A stretch of DNA of 64,000 nucleotides from assembly GCA_035607415.1 (NCBI GenBank), contig DATNAQ010000056.1:1-64000 (forward strand), in the 5' to 3' direction. Positions 23,411 through 32,212 of the stretch are shown here, in pieces. Source of the stretch: JAQBQH01 sp035607415. Its GTDB lineage: Bacteria > Myxococcota_A > Polyangia > Palsa-1104. Made by a program: the position numbers and the translations under genes. The notes beneath the pieces were generated by a model. It saw only the letters and a list, made by a program, of their open reading frames with translations, had not been told where the DNA came from and ran no database searches. Position 1 is the stretch's first letter. Every line of letters starts with the position of its first letter.

Positions 23411-24007
23411 GTGGATCGCCGTCAGCGCCCAGCCGCTCCCGCGCCCGCGGACCCCGAGCCGCAGCTCGCTGCGCTCGTGGCGCGTCATCGCTCGGGCGAT
23501 CCCGCGGCGCTCAACGCGCTGATGACCGCAATCTATCCTTCGATCTACCGCATCGTTTATCGGCTCGCCGGCCCGCGCGATCGCGAGCAGCACGAGGATC
23601 TCGTGCAGTCGTCGCTCGAGCAGGTGTGCCGCAGCATCGACGCCTTCGAGGGGCGGTCGCGCGTCTCCACCTTCGTGTTCGGCATCTGCCACCGCGTGGT
23701 GGCGCGCTCGCGCCGCTACGATCGCGTGCGCAGCTGGTTCCGCCGCGACGCCGAGGACGCGACCATGCCGCAGGGAGCGGCGGCGCCCGACGATCTGATT
23801 GACCGTGGGCGGGCGGTGTCGGCTGCGCGCGCCGCGCTCGACACGCTCGACGGCGAAGAGCGCGCCGCCTTCGTCCTGCACGAGGTCGAGGAGCTCCCGC
23901 TCGAGGACGTGGCCGCCGTGTTGCGCTGCTCCACGCGCACCGTCAAGCGCCGCCTGCGCGCCGCGCGCGGCAAGCTCCTCGAGCGCAAGCCGGAGACGCG
24001 CTCGTGA
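23411..24007 (+). CDS. ECF-type RNA polymerase sigma factor
   Basis: A sigma-70-family protein of about 198 aa. Region 2: RHRSGDPAALNALMTAIY, then EDLVQSSLEQVCRSIDAFEGRS and FVFGICHRVV. Region 4: ALDTLDGEERAAFVLHEVE and the helix-turn-helix LEDVAAVLRCSTRTVKRRLR. The GTG at 23411 has AAAGGA 8-9 nt upstream; ATG codons at 23402 and 23357 are alternatives with poor spacing. Its TGA overlaps the next start (GTGA), typical of a sigma/anti-sigma pair. Confidence 0.85.
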   Translation: MDRRQRPAAPAPADPEPQLAALVARHRSGDPAALNALMTAIYPSIYRIVYRLAGPRDREQHEDLVQSSLEQVCRSIDAFEGRSRVSTFVFGICHRVVARSRRYDRVRSWFRRDAEDATMPQGAAAPDDLIDRGRAVSAARAALDTLDGEERAAFVLHEVEELPLEDVAAVLRCSTRTVKRRLRAARGKLLERKPETRS

Positions 24008-25848
24008 GCGGCAACGTGGATACGCAGCCGCTGCACATCGGCGGGCCGACCGAAGAGGCGCTGTTCGCCTGGCGCGCCGGCCGTCTGCATCCGGAAGCGG
24101 CCGAGTGGATCGGCGCGCACGTCGAGGGCTGCACGCGCTGCCGCGCGGCGATGGCGCATGTCGACGCCGTGCACGAGGTGCTCGAGCCGCCGCCGGAGCC
24201 GGCGTTCTTGCGCCAGCGGCAGATCAACGAAGTGCGCCGCCGGCTCGAGGAGCGCCCGACGCGGCGCATCCCCGTCGCCCAGATGAAGTGGGCGGCGCTC
24301 GCCGGCGCCGTCGCCGGGTTCGTGCTCGTCTTCGCGCTGCATCCCAAGCGTCCGCACGCGCCGGCCGACGGCGTCGGCTTCGCGCTGGTGTCGCGCCAGG
24401 GCGCGGCCGAGGTCGAGGTCGGGGACGATCACGCGGTCGCCGAGGCCAAGATGGCGCTGCCGTCGGGCGGCTGGCTCACCGTCGGGCCGAGCGCGCGCGT
24501 GGTGGCGACCTGGGCCGGCGCGCGCGTCGCCGTCGAGGGCGGGCCGACCGGTGCGCGCGTGCAGCTCGCCGAGAGCCGCTTGTCGCTGCGCACGCTCACG
24601 CTCGAGCGTGGGCGCGTGGTGCTCGACGTCGATCCGCTGGCGCCGGGCGCGGTGCTCGCGGTGCAGACGCACGACGGCCGCGTGACGGTGCACGGCACGC
24701 GCTTCCTCGTCGAGGCGACGCCGGGCGGCACCTCGGTCGCGGTCGATCGCGGGCGCGTCCGCTTCGCCGGCGCGCGCACGCTCGACGTGGCCGCTGGCTT
24801 CCAGATCCTTCCCGGCGCGGCGCAGCCGATGCCGATCGGGGCCGACTTCGCCGCGCGGCTGGCCGCGCTCGACGGTCCGCTCGCCGCCGGCCCGACCGAG
24901 ACGCTCGACGTGTTCGCCGACGTGGCCGGCGCCGAGGTGAGCGTCGACGGCGTCGACTACGGGCGCGCGCCGCTGTCGCTCGCGCTCACCCCCGGTGCCC
25001 ACAACGTGCGCGTGCGCGCCAACGGCCGGCTCCCCGTCGAAGAGCGGGTCGAGCTCGCCGCCGGCACGCCCACGATCTTCCACGCCGAGCTCCCCGAGCT
25101 GTCGAGCGTGGAGACCACCACGGTTCCGGCGCACGTCGGCGCGGGCGATCTACTCGCGCGCGCCCGCGCCGACGTGCTCGCCGGGGCCTACGATCGCGCC
25201 ATCAGCCGCCTGCACGAGCTCGGGCACGGCCCGGCGACCAAGCTGCAGCTCGCGCGCGCCGCGCTCCTCGAGGCGCAGGCCGAGCGGCTGGCGCGCCGGC
25301 CCGAGCGTGCGTTGCCGCTGCTGCAGACGGCGGCGCGCGGCGACGGCCCCGAAGCGGAGCAGGCGCAGTTCCTGCTCGGCCAGACGTTCGGCCGCGATCT
25401 GCACGATCCGGTGCGCGCGGCGGCGGCCTACGAAGCGTCGGAGACGCGCTTCCGCCACGGCATCTTCAGCGAGGAGGCGTCGCTGCGTCGCGGCGAGGCG
25501 CTGCTCGCCGCCGGCGACACCGAAGCCGGCGTGCAGGCGCTCGAGCGCTACCTGCGCCAGTACCCGACGGCGCCGCACGCCGACGACGCGCACCTGTCGA
25601 TCGCCTCGGCGCGCCGCGATCGCCTCGGCGACTGCGCCGGCGCCGTGCCGCACCTGCGCGCGGTCGCCGACGGCCGCGGGCCGCGCGCCGAGCTCGCGCT
25701 CATCGGCGAGGCGCGGTGCCTCAAGACGATCGGGCGCGGCGTCGAAGCGCGGCAAGCCTACGAGAAGTACCTCCGCGTGCAGCCGCACGGGCGCTACGCC
25801 GACGAGGCGCGGCTCGGCGCGACGGGGTCTGCTAAGCTGATTCCGTGA
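24004..25848 (+). CDS. Anti-sigma-like membrane protein: zinc-finger, FecR, PEGA and TPR domains
   Basis: A 614-aa protein. Near the N terminus, HVEGCTRC (HxxxCxxC) is the zinc-binding anti-sigma motif. One membrane helix follows (about 98-116), then a FecR-like domain (about 130-285), a PEGA domain (about 300-365, 'GAEVSVDGVDYGRAPLSL') and TPR-type repeats (about 380-610). It probably holds the adjacent sigma factor at the inner membrane and senses an envelope signal with the periplasmic part. Starts with GTG overlapping the sigma stop; its own TGA overlaps the lipoprotein start. Confidence 0.8.
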   Translation: MSGNVDTQPLHIGGPTEEALFAWRAGRLHPEAAEWIGAHVEGCTRCRAAMAHVDAVHEVLEPPPEPAFLRQRQINEVRRRLEERPTRRIPVAQMKWAALAGAVAGFVLVFALHPKRPHAPADGVGFALVSRQGAAEVEVGDDHAVAEAKMALPSGGWLTVGPSARVVATWAGARVAVEGGPTGARVQLAESRLSLRTLTLERGRVVLDVDPLAPGAVLAVQTHDGRVTVHGTRFLVEATPGGTSVAVDRGRVRFAGARTLDVAAGFQILPGAAQPMPIGADFAARLAALDGPLAAGPTETLDVFADVAGAEVSVDGVDYGRAPLSLALTPGAHNVRVRANGRLPVEERVELAAGTPTIFHAELPELSSVETTTVPAHVGAGDLLARARADVLAGAYDRAISRLHELGHGPATKLQLARAALLEAQAERLARRPERALPLLQTAARGDGPEAEQAQFLLGQTFGRDLHDPVRAAAAYEASETRFRHGIFSEEASLRRGEALLAAGDTEAGVQALERYLRQYPTAPHADDAHLSIASARRDRLGDCAGAVPHLRAVADGRGPRAELALIGEARCLKTIGRGVEARQAYEKYLRVQPHGRYADEARLGATGSAKLIP

Positions 25849-26711
25849 AGTCCGCGGTCCTGCTCCTCGCTCTCGGCGCCGTCGGTTGCAACGACGTGTT
25901 CGCGCTGTCGTCGAGCGGCGACGGATCGATGGGCGGCGGCGACATGACGTCCGGCGGCGGCGACCTCGCGGGCGGCGGCGGCTCCGGCGGCGGCGACGGC
26001 GGCACCGTCAGCCTGCCGGCCTCGTGCTCGCGATTGTCGTGCACGCCGGCGACCAACGAAGGCGACGTCGGCCTCGACGACACCTCGGGTGTGCTCTCCG
26101 GCTGCCACGCCTATCGCAACCTCACGATCTCGGAAACCGTGCACGTCACGCAGTTCGCCGCCTGCGCCGAGAGCATCATGATCGGCGGCACCCTCGACGC
26201 CAACGGCGGCGGCTTCGCGGCCAACATGGGCACCGGTGCCGGCGGAATCTGCCCGGTGCAGGGCACCGCCGGCGGCGGGCACGGCGGCGCCGGCGGCGAT
26301 CCCTCGAGCTGCGGCGGCGGGACCACCTACGGCGACAGCATGCATCCGCGCGAGGCCGGCTCCGGTGGCGGCGGTACCGGCGCCGGCTCCGGTGGCGGCG
26401 TCATCGAGCTGGCGGCGACGACGCTCAACCTCTTGAGCCTCATTCGCGCCAGCGGCGGTGACGGCTCGGGCGTGTCGGCCGGGGGCGGCGCGGGCGGAAG
26501 CGTGCTCATCGACATCGACCAGGGCATCGGCGCCGGCCGCATCGAAGCCATCGGCGGCAACGGAGTCGGCGTGACGCCCGCCGGCGGCGGTGGCGGCGGC
26601 CGCGTCGCCGTCTACACCAGCGGCGCTCCGGTCGGCTTCTCCATCGTCGTCGACGGCGGCAAGAACTCGTCGGGTGGCGGCACGGGTGGCGCCGGCACCT
26701 CGATGAAGTAG
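25845..26711 (+). CDS. Gly-rich lipoprotein
   Basis: A 288-aa protein with a short signal and lipobox LGAVGC (Cys15). It is very rich in Gly and Ser (GGGGSGGGDGG; GSGGGGTGAGSGGG). Several segments read 'GGTLDANGGGFAANMG' and 'RIEAIGGNGVGVTPAGG', giving a beta-solenoid-like rhythm. GTG start overlaps the anti-sigma-like stop by 4 nt, so it may be the output or the sensed component of this signalling unit. Function unknown. Confidence 0.65.
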   Translation: MKSAVLLLALGAVGCNDVFALSSSGDGSMGGGDMTSGGGDLAGGGGSGGGDGGTVSLPASCSRLSCTPATNEGDVGLDDTSGVLSGCHAYRNLTISETVHVTQFAACAESIMIGGTLDANGGGFAANMGTGAGGICPVQGTAGGGHGGAGGDPSSCGGGTTYGDSMHPREAGSGGGGTGAGSGGGVIELAATTLNLLSLIRASGGDGSGVSAGGGAGGSVLIDIDQGIGAGRIEAIGGNGVGVTPAGGGGGGRVAVYTSGAPVGFSIVVDGGKNSSGGGTGGAGTSMK

Positions 26712-26714
26712 CGG

Positions 26715-27527
26715 CTACTTCTTCGACTTGGCGACGAGCGGATCGAGAGAGCCGAGGCGCTCGCCGAGCATCTCGACCATCGACTCCGACGAGTCGAGCT
26801 TCTTGCGCTGCGACAGGAGCGTGATGTCGAGCGCGATGTTGTTGAGCGCGACCTCGGTGATTGCCGGATGGCCCGTGACCACCGCGTCGCTGTCGTCGTC
26901 GGGCTCGGCGCCGCCCATGAGCGTGCGGCCGTGGTCGACCACCAGGATCACCTTGTGCTTCCAGAACGCCTCGAGGTCCTTCTCGTCGAGGCCGTAGCTG
27001 TAGAGCTTGCCCGGCTGGTCGTCGAGCGCGCAGAAGCTGAAGCTGATGATCTTGACCTTGCGCCTGGCGGCGGCGTCGAACGCGGGCTTCAAGCGAATCG
27101 CCTCGCGGCGCCAGATGCTGCAGAAGATGTGCTCTTCGGCGCCGTCGATGAGCGTGCGCGCGCGCTCGATGACTTCGTTGTAGCCGCTGACGTTCCACAG
27201 ATCGACCGGCGGCGGCGGTGGACGCAGCCGCCGTAGCGACGCGTCGAGCCCTTCGAGCGAGCGATCGAAGCGGCGCCGCAAGACGCCGAGCAGATCGGTC
27301 GGCGGCAAAGGCGCGTAGCGCGCCGGCGTCTCCTCGACGCGCGCGACCATGCCTTCGTCCTCGAGGCGCTTCAAGACCGCGTAGATGGCCGAGCGCGGAA
27401 TGCCGGCGCGCTGCGCGATCTCGTACCCCGTGGCCGGGCTCTCGAAGAGCAGACCCTTGTAGGCGCGGGCCTCGTTCGTCGAGAAGCCGAGCTCCGACAG
27501 CGATTCGAGGATATCGTCGCGGGTCAC
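26715..27527 (-). CDS. TrmB-family transcriptional regulator
   Basis: A 270-aa protein. The N-terminal winged helix is of the TrmB type (LSELGFSTNEARAYKGLL, YEIAQRAGIPRSAIYAVLKR, LEDEGMVARV). The C-terminal part (about 105-270) matches the TrmB PLD-like sensor domain. TrmB proteins usually bind sugars or related metabolites, but the effector here is unknown. Two GTG starts (27545 and 27527) are possible; I choose 27527, because 27545 would place the start inside the palindrome at 27527-27550. It may control itself and greB. Confidence 0.8.
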   Translation of the reverse strand: MTRDDILESLSELGFSTNEARAYKGLLFESPATGYEIAQRAGIPRSAIYAVLKRLEDEGMVARVEETPARYAPLPPTDLLGVLRRRFDRSLEGLDASLRRLRPPPPPVDLWNVSGYNEVIERARTLIDGAEEHIFCSIWRREAIRLKPAFDAAARRKVKIISFSFCALDDQPGKLYSYGLDEKDLEAFWKHKVILVVDHGRTLMGGAEPDDDSDAVVTGHPAITEVALNNIALDITLLSQRKKLDSSESMVEMLGERLGSLDPLVAKSKK

Positions 27528-27550
27528 GCCCGTGCGGTATAACACGGGCG
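27527..27550. promoter_or_regulatory. Palindromic operator/promoter between the TrmB gene and greB
   Basis: CGCCCGTG (27527-27534) and CACGGGCG (27543-27550) are perfect 8-bp inverted arms around 8 bases. TATAAC (27538-27543) lies in the centre and could serve as -10 for greB; the minus strand reads TTATAC. A TrmB-type autoregulator next to such a site suggests an operator. Inferred. Confidence 0.45.
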
Positions 27551-27559
27551 ACCGAAGGC

Positions 27560-28150
27560 ATGGCCGAGAAAAACTACATCACGCCCGACGGGTACAAGCG
27601 GCTCGTCGACGAGCTGACCGAGCTCGCCACCGTCGAGCGGCCCAAGGTCGTGCGCGAGGTTTCCGATGCCGCCGCCGAGGGCGATCGCTCGGAGAACGCG
27701 GCGTACATCTACGGCAAGCGGCGGCTGCGCGAGATCGATCGGCGCATGGGATTTCTGCAGCGGCGCCTCGAGCACATGCAGGTCGTGAAAGCCGAGGAGC
27801 AGCAGAAGGATCGCGTGCGCTTCGGCGCGTTCGTGACGATCGAAGACGAACAGGGCGAAGAGCGCGTCTACCAGATCGTCGGCGTCGACGAGGTCGACGC
27901 CAAGCGCGGCAAGATCAGCTGGAAGTCGCCGGTGGGGCGCGCGCTCCTCGGCAAACAGGTCGACGACGAGGTCAAGGTGCGGTGGGACGCGGGCGAGCGC
28001 GAGCTCGTCATCGTCGACATCCGTTACGAGTCGACCGATGCCGAAGCGCCGAAGGCCGAAGCGCCGAAGGTCGAAGCAGCGAAGGCGCATGCGCCGAAAG
28101 CAAAACCGACGGCAAAACCGAAGGCGAAGCCGAAAGCGAAGCGCACGTGA
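27560..28150 (+). CDS. greB: Transcript cleavage factor GreB with a Lys/Ala/Pro-rich tail
   Basis: A 196-aa GreA/GreB-family protein that would rescue arrested RNA polymerase by stimulating transcript cleavage. The N-terminal coiled coil has the GreB signature EGDRSENAAYIYGKRRLREID with acidic tip residues, and the C-terminal FKBP-like domain follows (VGVDEVDAKRGKISW, SPVGRALLGKQVDDEV). The last 36 residues form a basic, repetitive tail (APKAEAPK, KPKAKPKAKR) absent from typical GreB. Its stop overlaps the next start (GTGA). Confidence 0.88.
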   Translation: MAEKNYITPDGYKRLVDELTELATVERPKVVREVSDAAAEGDRSENAAYIYGKRRLREIDRRMGFLQRRLEHMQVVKAEEQQKDRVRFGAFVTIEDEQGEERVYQIVGVDEVDAKRGKISWKSPVGRALLGKQVDDEVKVRWDAGERELVIVDIRYESTDAEAPKAEAPKVEAAKAHAPKAKPTAKPKAKPKAKRT

Positions 28151-29133
28151 GCGGCACGCTCGTCCTGTCGCGCAACGACGTGGCGCGCCATCTGCCGCTG
28201 CGCGCGCTCGCCTCCGCGATCGGCGACGCCTACATCCGCCACTCCACCGAGCCGCTCGAGCCGCGCCCGCAGCGCGCCCACGCGCGCATCGGCGACGGGC
28301 AGTCGCTGGTCGTGAGCTTCCCCGGCGTGCTCGCCGGCTACGACGCCTACACCGTCAAGGTCAACGCCAAGACCGACGGCAATCCCGCCGCCGGCCTGCC
28401 GTTCCTTCGCGGCGCCATCTTGCTCGTCGAGCGCGAGACCGGCTTTCTGCGCGCGATCCTCGACGCGGGCCTCATCACCGCCATGCGCACCGCCGCCGCC
28501 GGCGCGCTCGGCATCACGGCGCTGGCGCGGCCCGGCGCGGCCACCGTCGCGCTCTTCGGCGCCGGCGTGCAGGGCACCTGGCACCTCGGCGCGCTCGCCG
28601 CCATCGAGCGGCTCGGCGACGTGCGCATCTACGATCTCGAGCCGGCGCGCGCCGAGCAGCTCGCCGCCGAGCTCGGCAAGTCGCTCGGCGTCAACGCCCG
28701 CGCCGCGCGCTCGCCCGAGGACGCCGTCGACGGCGCCGACGTGATCATCGCCGTGACCCCGAGCCGCGTCGCCATCCTCGACGAGAAGCTGGTGCGGCCC
28801 GGCATGCACGTCTCGGCCTTCGGCGCCGACGAGCCGGGCAAGATCGAGCTCGGCGCCAACCTGTGCAAACGGGCCAAGCTCGTCGTCGACGATCGCGCGC
28901 TCGCGCTCACCGACGGCGCGCTCAACGTCGCCGCCACCACCGGCGAGCTCGACGCCGGCGTCATCCACGGCGAGCTCGGCGAGGTGCTGGCCGGCCGCAA
29001 GCCCGGCCGCGAGCGCGACGACGAGATCACCATCTTCGGCGCCGTCGGCCTGGCCTGGCAGGATCTGGTCGCCGCCGAGCTCTGCTACCGCCGCGCCGTC
29101 GATGCCGGCGCCGGCACCTTCATCGACTTCTAG
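28147..29133 (+). CDS. Ornithine cyclodeaminase / mu-crystallin family protein
   Basis: A 328-aa NAD(P)-dependent enzyme. Family segments: an N-terminal substrate domain with SLVVSFPGVLAG and YTVKVNAKTD, then the Rossmann domain VALFGAGVQGTWHLGAL and DVIIAVTPSRVAIL. Members include ornithine cyclodeaminase, alanine dehydrogenase and ketimine reductases, so the substrate is open. It is coupled to greB by a 4-nt overlap. Confidence 0.82.
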   Translation: MSGTLVLSRNDVARHLPLRALASAIGDAYIRHSTEPLEPRPQRAHARIGDGQSLVVSFPGVLAGYDAYTVKVNAKTDGNPAAGLPFLRGAILLVERETGFLRAILDAGLITAMRTAAAGALGITALARPGAATVALFGAGVQGTWHLGALAAIERLGDVRIYDLEPARAEQLAAELGKSLGVNARAARSPEDAVDGADVIIAVTPSRVAILDEKLVRPGMHVSAFGADEPGKIELGANLCKRAKLVVDDRALALTDGALNVAATTGELDAGVIHGELGEVLAGRKPGRERDDEITIFGAVGLAWQDLVAAELCYRRAVDAGAGTFIDF

Positions 29134-29657
29134 CCGGCTCGCGTCAACGCGTCGCGGATGAAGTCGCCCTTGGCGTAGCTGTAATCGGTCGCGTCGGTGA
29201 CGCCGCCGTCGACGATCGCGCGCTTGCGGGCGACGTAGGCCTCGAGCAACGCGGCATCGGCGCGCAGGCGGTCGCGGAAGCCGCGGTTGGCCTCCACCTC
29301 GGGGTCGTCGGCGCGGAGGACGTGGGCGTGGATCTGGAAGCGGGCGCCGTCGTGCTCGACCGAGCCGACCCGCATCGGCCGCTCCTCCGGCCAGGGATCG
29401 CGGCTCTGTTGCCGCTGGAACCCGAGCCGGTCGAGCGCCTCGCGCGCGGCGGCGAGCTGGCCCGGCGGATAGAGCACCTGCAGATCGATCACGCCCTTGC
29501 CGGCGCAGCCCGGCACCGCGGTGCTGCCGATGTGCTCGACGACGACGCCGGGCAGCGACGACTCGATCCGCGCCCGCAGCCCGGCGGCGGCGCCGACCAC
29601 GCGATCGTCGTACGGCCGCACTGCCGCCGACAGCCTCTGATAGGTGCCGATCGTCAT
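29130..29657 (-). CDS. GrpB/UPF0157 family protein
   Basis: A 175-aa GrpB-family (nucleotidyltransferase-fold) protein: VEHIGSTAVPGCAGKGVIDL is the hallmark, followed by DPWPEERP and IHAHVLRADDPEVEANRGFRD. The family's reaction is not settled. Its TAG stop and the TAG of the convergent cyclodeaminase gene overlap in the palindrome CTAG. It is divergent from the carboxyltransferase gene by 39 bp. Confidence 0.85.
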   Translation of the reverse strand: MTIGTYQRLSAAVRPYDDRVVGAAAGLRARIESSLPGVVVEHIGSTAVPGCAGKGVIDLQVLYPPGQLAAAREALDRLGFQRQQSRDPWPEERPMRVGSVEHDGARFQIHAHVLRADDPEVEANRGFRDRLRADAALLEAYVARKRAIVDGGVTDATDYSYAKGDFIRDALTRAG

Positions 29658-29696
29658 GGGCGCAGATTCGCTCGCTTGTGATAAGAACTCAAACCG

Positions 29697-31232
29697 ATGC
29701 CGCACAAATCCGAAGACCTCGCCGCGCTCGTCGCCAACGTCAAACGCGGCGGCGCCGAGAAGTACCACGCCAAGAACGAGTCCGAAGGCAAGCTGTTCGC
29801 GCGCGACCGCATCCGCCTGCTCCTCGACGACGACGCGCGCGACTTCGTCGAGGATGGCCTGCTCGCCAACAACGGCGCGCCCGACCTGCCCGCCGACGGC
29901 GTCATCACCGGGCTCGGCAAGATCCACGGCCGCACCGTCGCCGTCATGGCCAACGACTCGACCGTCAAGGCCGGCTCGTGGGGCGCGCGCACCGTCGAGA
30001 AGATCGTGCGCATCCAGGAGCGCGCCGGCTCGCTCGGCGTGCCGCTCTTCTACCTCGTCGACTCGGCGGGCGCGCGCATCACCGATCAGATCGATATGTT
30101 CCCCGGCCGCCGCCACGCCGGACGCATCTTCCACAATCAGGTGCACCTGTCGGGCGCGGTGCCGCAGATCTGCCTGCTCTTCGGCCCCTCGGCCGCCGGA
30201 GGCGCCTACATCCCCGCGTTCTGCGACGTCGTCTTCATGGTCGACAAGAACGCGTCCATGTACCTCGGCTCGCCGCGCATGGCCGAGATGGTGATCGGCG
30301 AGAAGGTCACGCTCGAGGAGATGGGCGGCGCGCGCATGCACTGCGAGGTCTCGGGCTGCGGCGACCTCCTCGCCAAGTCGGAAGCCGAGTGCATCGCTGC
30401 GGCGCGCGCGTACGTGTCGTATCTGCCCTCGCGCGCCGGCGAGAAGCCGCCCGTCGCCGAAGCGCGGCCGCCCGCGGGCAAGAAGCGCATCGACGAGATC
30501 ATGCCCGCGAACCACAACCAGGCGTTCTCGGTCCACGAGGTCATCGACGCGCTCTTCGACGAAGGCTCCTTCTTCGAGGTCAAGAAGCTGTTCGCCAAGG
30601 AGATCGTCACCGGCTTCGCGCGCCTGAACGGCGAGGTCGTCGGCATCATCGCCTCGCAGCCGAAGTGGAAGGGCGGCGTGCTCTTCGTCGACTCGGCCGA
30701 CAAGGCCGCGCGCTTCATCTGGCTGTGCGACGCCTTCGAGGTGCCGCTCGTCTTTCTCGCCGACGTCCCCGGCTTCATGATCGGAAAGGCCGTCGAGCGC
30801 CAGGGCATCATCCGCCACGGCGCCAAGATGATCTCCGCCGTCTCCGACGCGAGCGTGCCGAAGTTTTGCGTCGTCCTGCGCAAGGCCTACGGCGCCGGGC
30901 TCTACGCCATGTGCGGCCCCGCCTTCGAGCCCGACGCCACCATCGCGCTGCCGCAGGCTTCGATCGCGGTCATGGGCCCCGAGGCCGCGGTGAACGCGGT
31001 CTTCTACAACAAGATCCAGGAGAAGCCCGAGGCCGAGCGCGCCGCCTACGTCGAGGGGCTGCGCGAGCAGTACCGGCAGGACGTCGACCTCTACAAGCTC
31101 GCCGCCGACCTGCACGTCGATGCCATCATCGCCGGCGACGATCTGCGCGCCGAGCTCGTCCGCCGCCTCGAGGCCACGCGCCACAAGCGCTCGCACGGAT
31201 GGCCGCGCAAGCGGGCGGTTCTGCCCGTCTAG
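29697..31232 (+). CDS. Acyl-CoA carboxyltransferase beta subunit (PccB/MmdA type)
   Basis: A 511-aa carboxyltransferase that moves CO2 between biotin and an acyl-CoA such as propionyl-CoA. Typical segments: LFARDRIRLLLD, the acyl-CoA oxyanion region FGPSAAGGAYIPAFCD, and the C-terminal LADVPGFMIGKAVERQGIIR with YGAGLYAMCGPAFEPD. No biotin carboxylase or biotin carrier gene lies nearby, so the partner subunits are elsewhere or it acts in another complex. Confidence 0.85.
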   Translation: MPHKSEDLAALVANVKRGGAEKYHAKNESEGKLFARDRIRLLLDDDARDFVEDGLLANNGAPDLPADGVITGLGKIHGRTVAVMANDSTVKAGSWGARTVEKIVRIQERAGSLGVPLFYLVDSAGARITDQIDMFPGRRHAGRIFHNQVHLSGAVPQICLLFGPSAAGGAYIPAFCDVVFMVDKNASMYLGSPRMAEMVIGEKVTLEEMGGARMHCEVSGCGDLLAKSEAECIAAARAYVSYLPSRAGEKPPVAEARPPAGKKRIDEIMPANHNQAFSVHEVIDALFDEGSFFEVKKLFAKEIVTGFARLNGEVVGIIASQPKWKGGVLFVDSADKAARFIWLCDAFEVPLVFLADVPGFMIGKAVERQGIIRHGAKMISAVSDASVPKFCVVLRKAYGAGLYAMCGPAFEPDATIALPQASIAVMGPEAAVNAVFYNKIQEKPEAERAAYVEGLREQYRQDVDLYKLAADLHVDAIIAGDDLRAELVRRLEATRHKRSHGWPRKRAVLPV

Positions 31233-31301
31233 CGGCTGCACGCGATTTTTGTCTCAAGTCGCACGACCCCCGGCCGATGAGACGGTCGGAGGCAAGACAT
31301 C

Positions 31302-32192
31302 GTGCGTAAAGCCAACGTCACCATCGCGTTTCTGTCGCTCCTGGCCGCCGGCTGTGTCGGCGCCGCTCCCACCTCGGAGGCGGTGACCGTCCCGAGCTCG
31401 CCGTGCGACACGATCGGCGTCGCGAACGGCGCCACCACGCTTTCGATCAGCGCCCCGCGCGCCCTGGTCAGCGGCACCTTCGCCGCGATCAGCGCCACCG
31501 CGACCGACAGCGAGGGCAACAAGACCGACGTCACCGGCCAGGTGAGCTGGTCGTCGACCAACCTGCTCTCGGCGTCGCCGTCGGGCGGCAAGCTCTACGG
31601 CATCGGCGCCGGCCACGTCACCATCACGGCGACGCTCGGCGAGATCAACGCCAGCGCCGACGTCGACGTCATGCCCGTGAGCATCCAGGCGCTCGCCATC
31701 GGCGCCGACGCCGAGACCTCGCGCTCGGGCGGGCTCACCACCTGGCACGTGACCGCGGTCTACAACGACGGCAGCACCGCCGACGCCACCGACCTGGCGT
31801 CGTGGTCGACGTCCGATCCGACCATCGCGCTCGTCGAGCAGCCGGGCCGCATCCGCGCGCTCAAGGGCGGCATGGCGATGATCACCGCGTCGCTCCTCGG
31901 CGTGGTCACCTCGGCGCCGCTCATGGTCGCGGACCCGTCGATGGTCGAGCTGCGCATCGACACGCCGTCGCAGAGCATGTCGGCGAGCGACACGATGCAG
32001 CTCGTCGCCACCGGCGTCTACGACGACGGCTCGACGATGGATCTCACCGAGAGGGTCGGCTGGTACACGTCGGACGGCGGTCTGGCCACGGTGCACGACG
32101 GCCTCGTGCAGGGGCTGTCGTCGGGCATCGTGTCCATCTCGGCCGCGACCGGCCCGTTCCTCGGCACCATCGACATCGCGCTGACCGAATAG
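31302..32192 (+). CDS. Lipoprotein with bacterial Ig-like (Big_2) repeats
   Basis: A 296-aa lipoprotein with lipobox LLAAGC (Cys18). Three Ig-like (Big_2) repeats: 'ATATDSEGNKTDVTGQVSWSS', 'VTAVYNDGSTADATDLASWST' and 'VATGVYDDGSTMDLTERVGWY' cores. GGAGG lies about 10 nt before the GTG start. Probably a surface protein for adhesion or scaffolding. The downstream cstA gene begins 20 nt later but looks functionally unrelated. Confidence 0.8.
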   Translation: MRKANVTIAFLSLLAAGCVGAAPTSEAVTVPSSPCDTIGVANGATTLSISAPRALVSGTFAAISATATDSEGNKTDVTGQVSWSSTNLLSASPSGGKLYGIGAGHVTITATLGEINASADVDVMPVSIQALAIGADAETSRSGGLTTWHVTAVYNDGSTADATDLASWSTSDPTIALVEQPGRIRALKGGMAMITASLLGVVTSAPLMVADPSMVELRIDTPSQSMSASDTMQLVATGVYDDGSTMDLTERVGWYTSDGGLATVHDGLVQGLSSGIVSISAATGPFLGTIDIALTE

Positions 32193-32212
32193 TCTTTGCT
32201 AGAGTGCCGTGC

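Noticed and set aside
31403..32212. Upstream extension of the cstA frame
   Set aside because: It overlaps the Ig-like lipoprotein gene off-frame; CstA homologues begin at the ATG at 32213.
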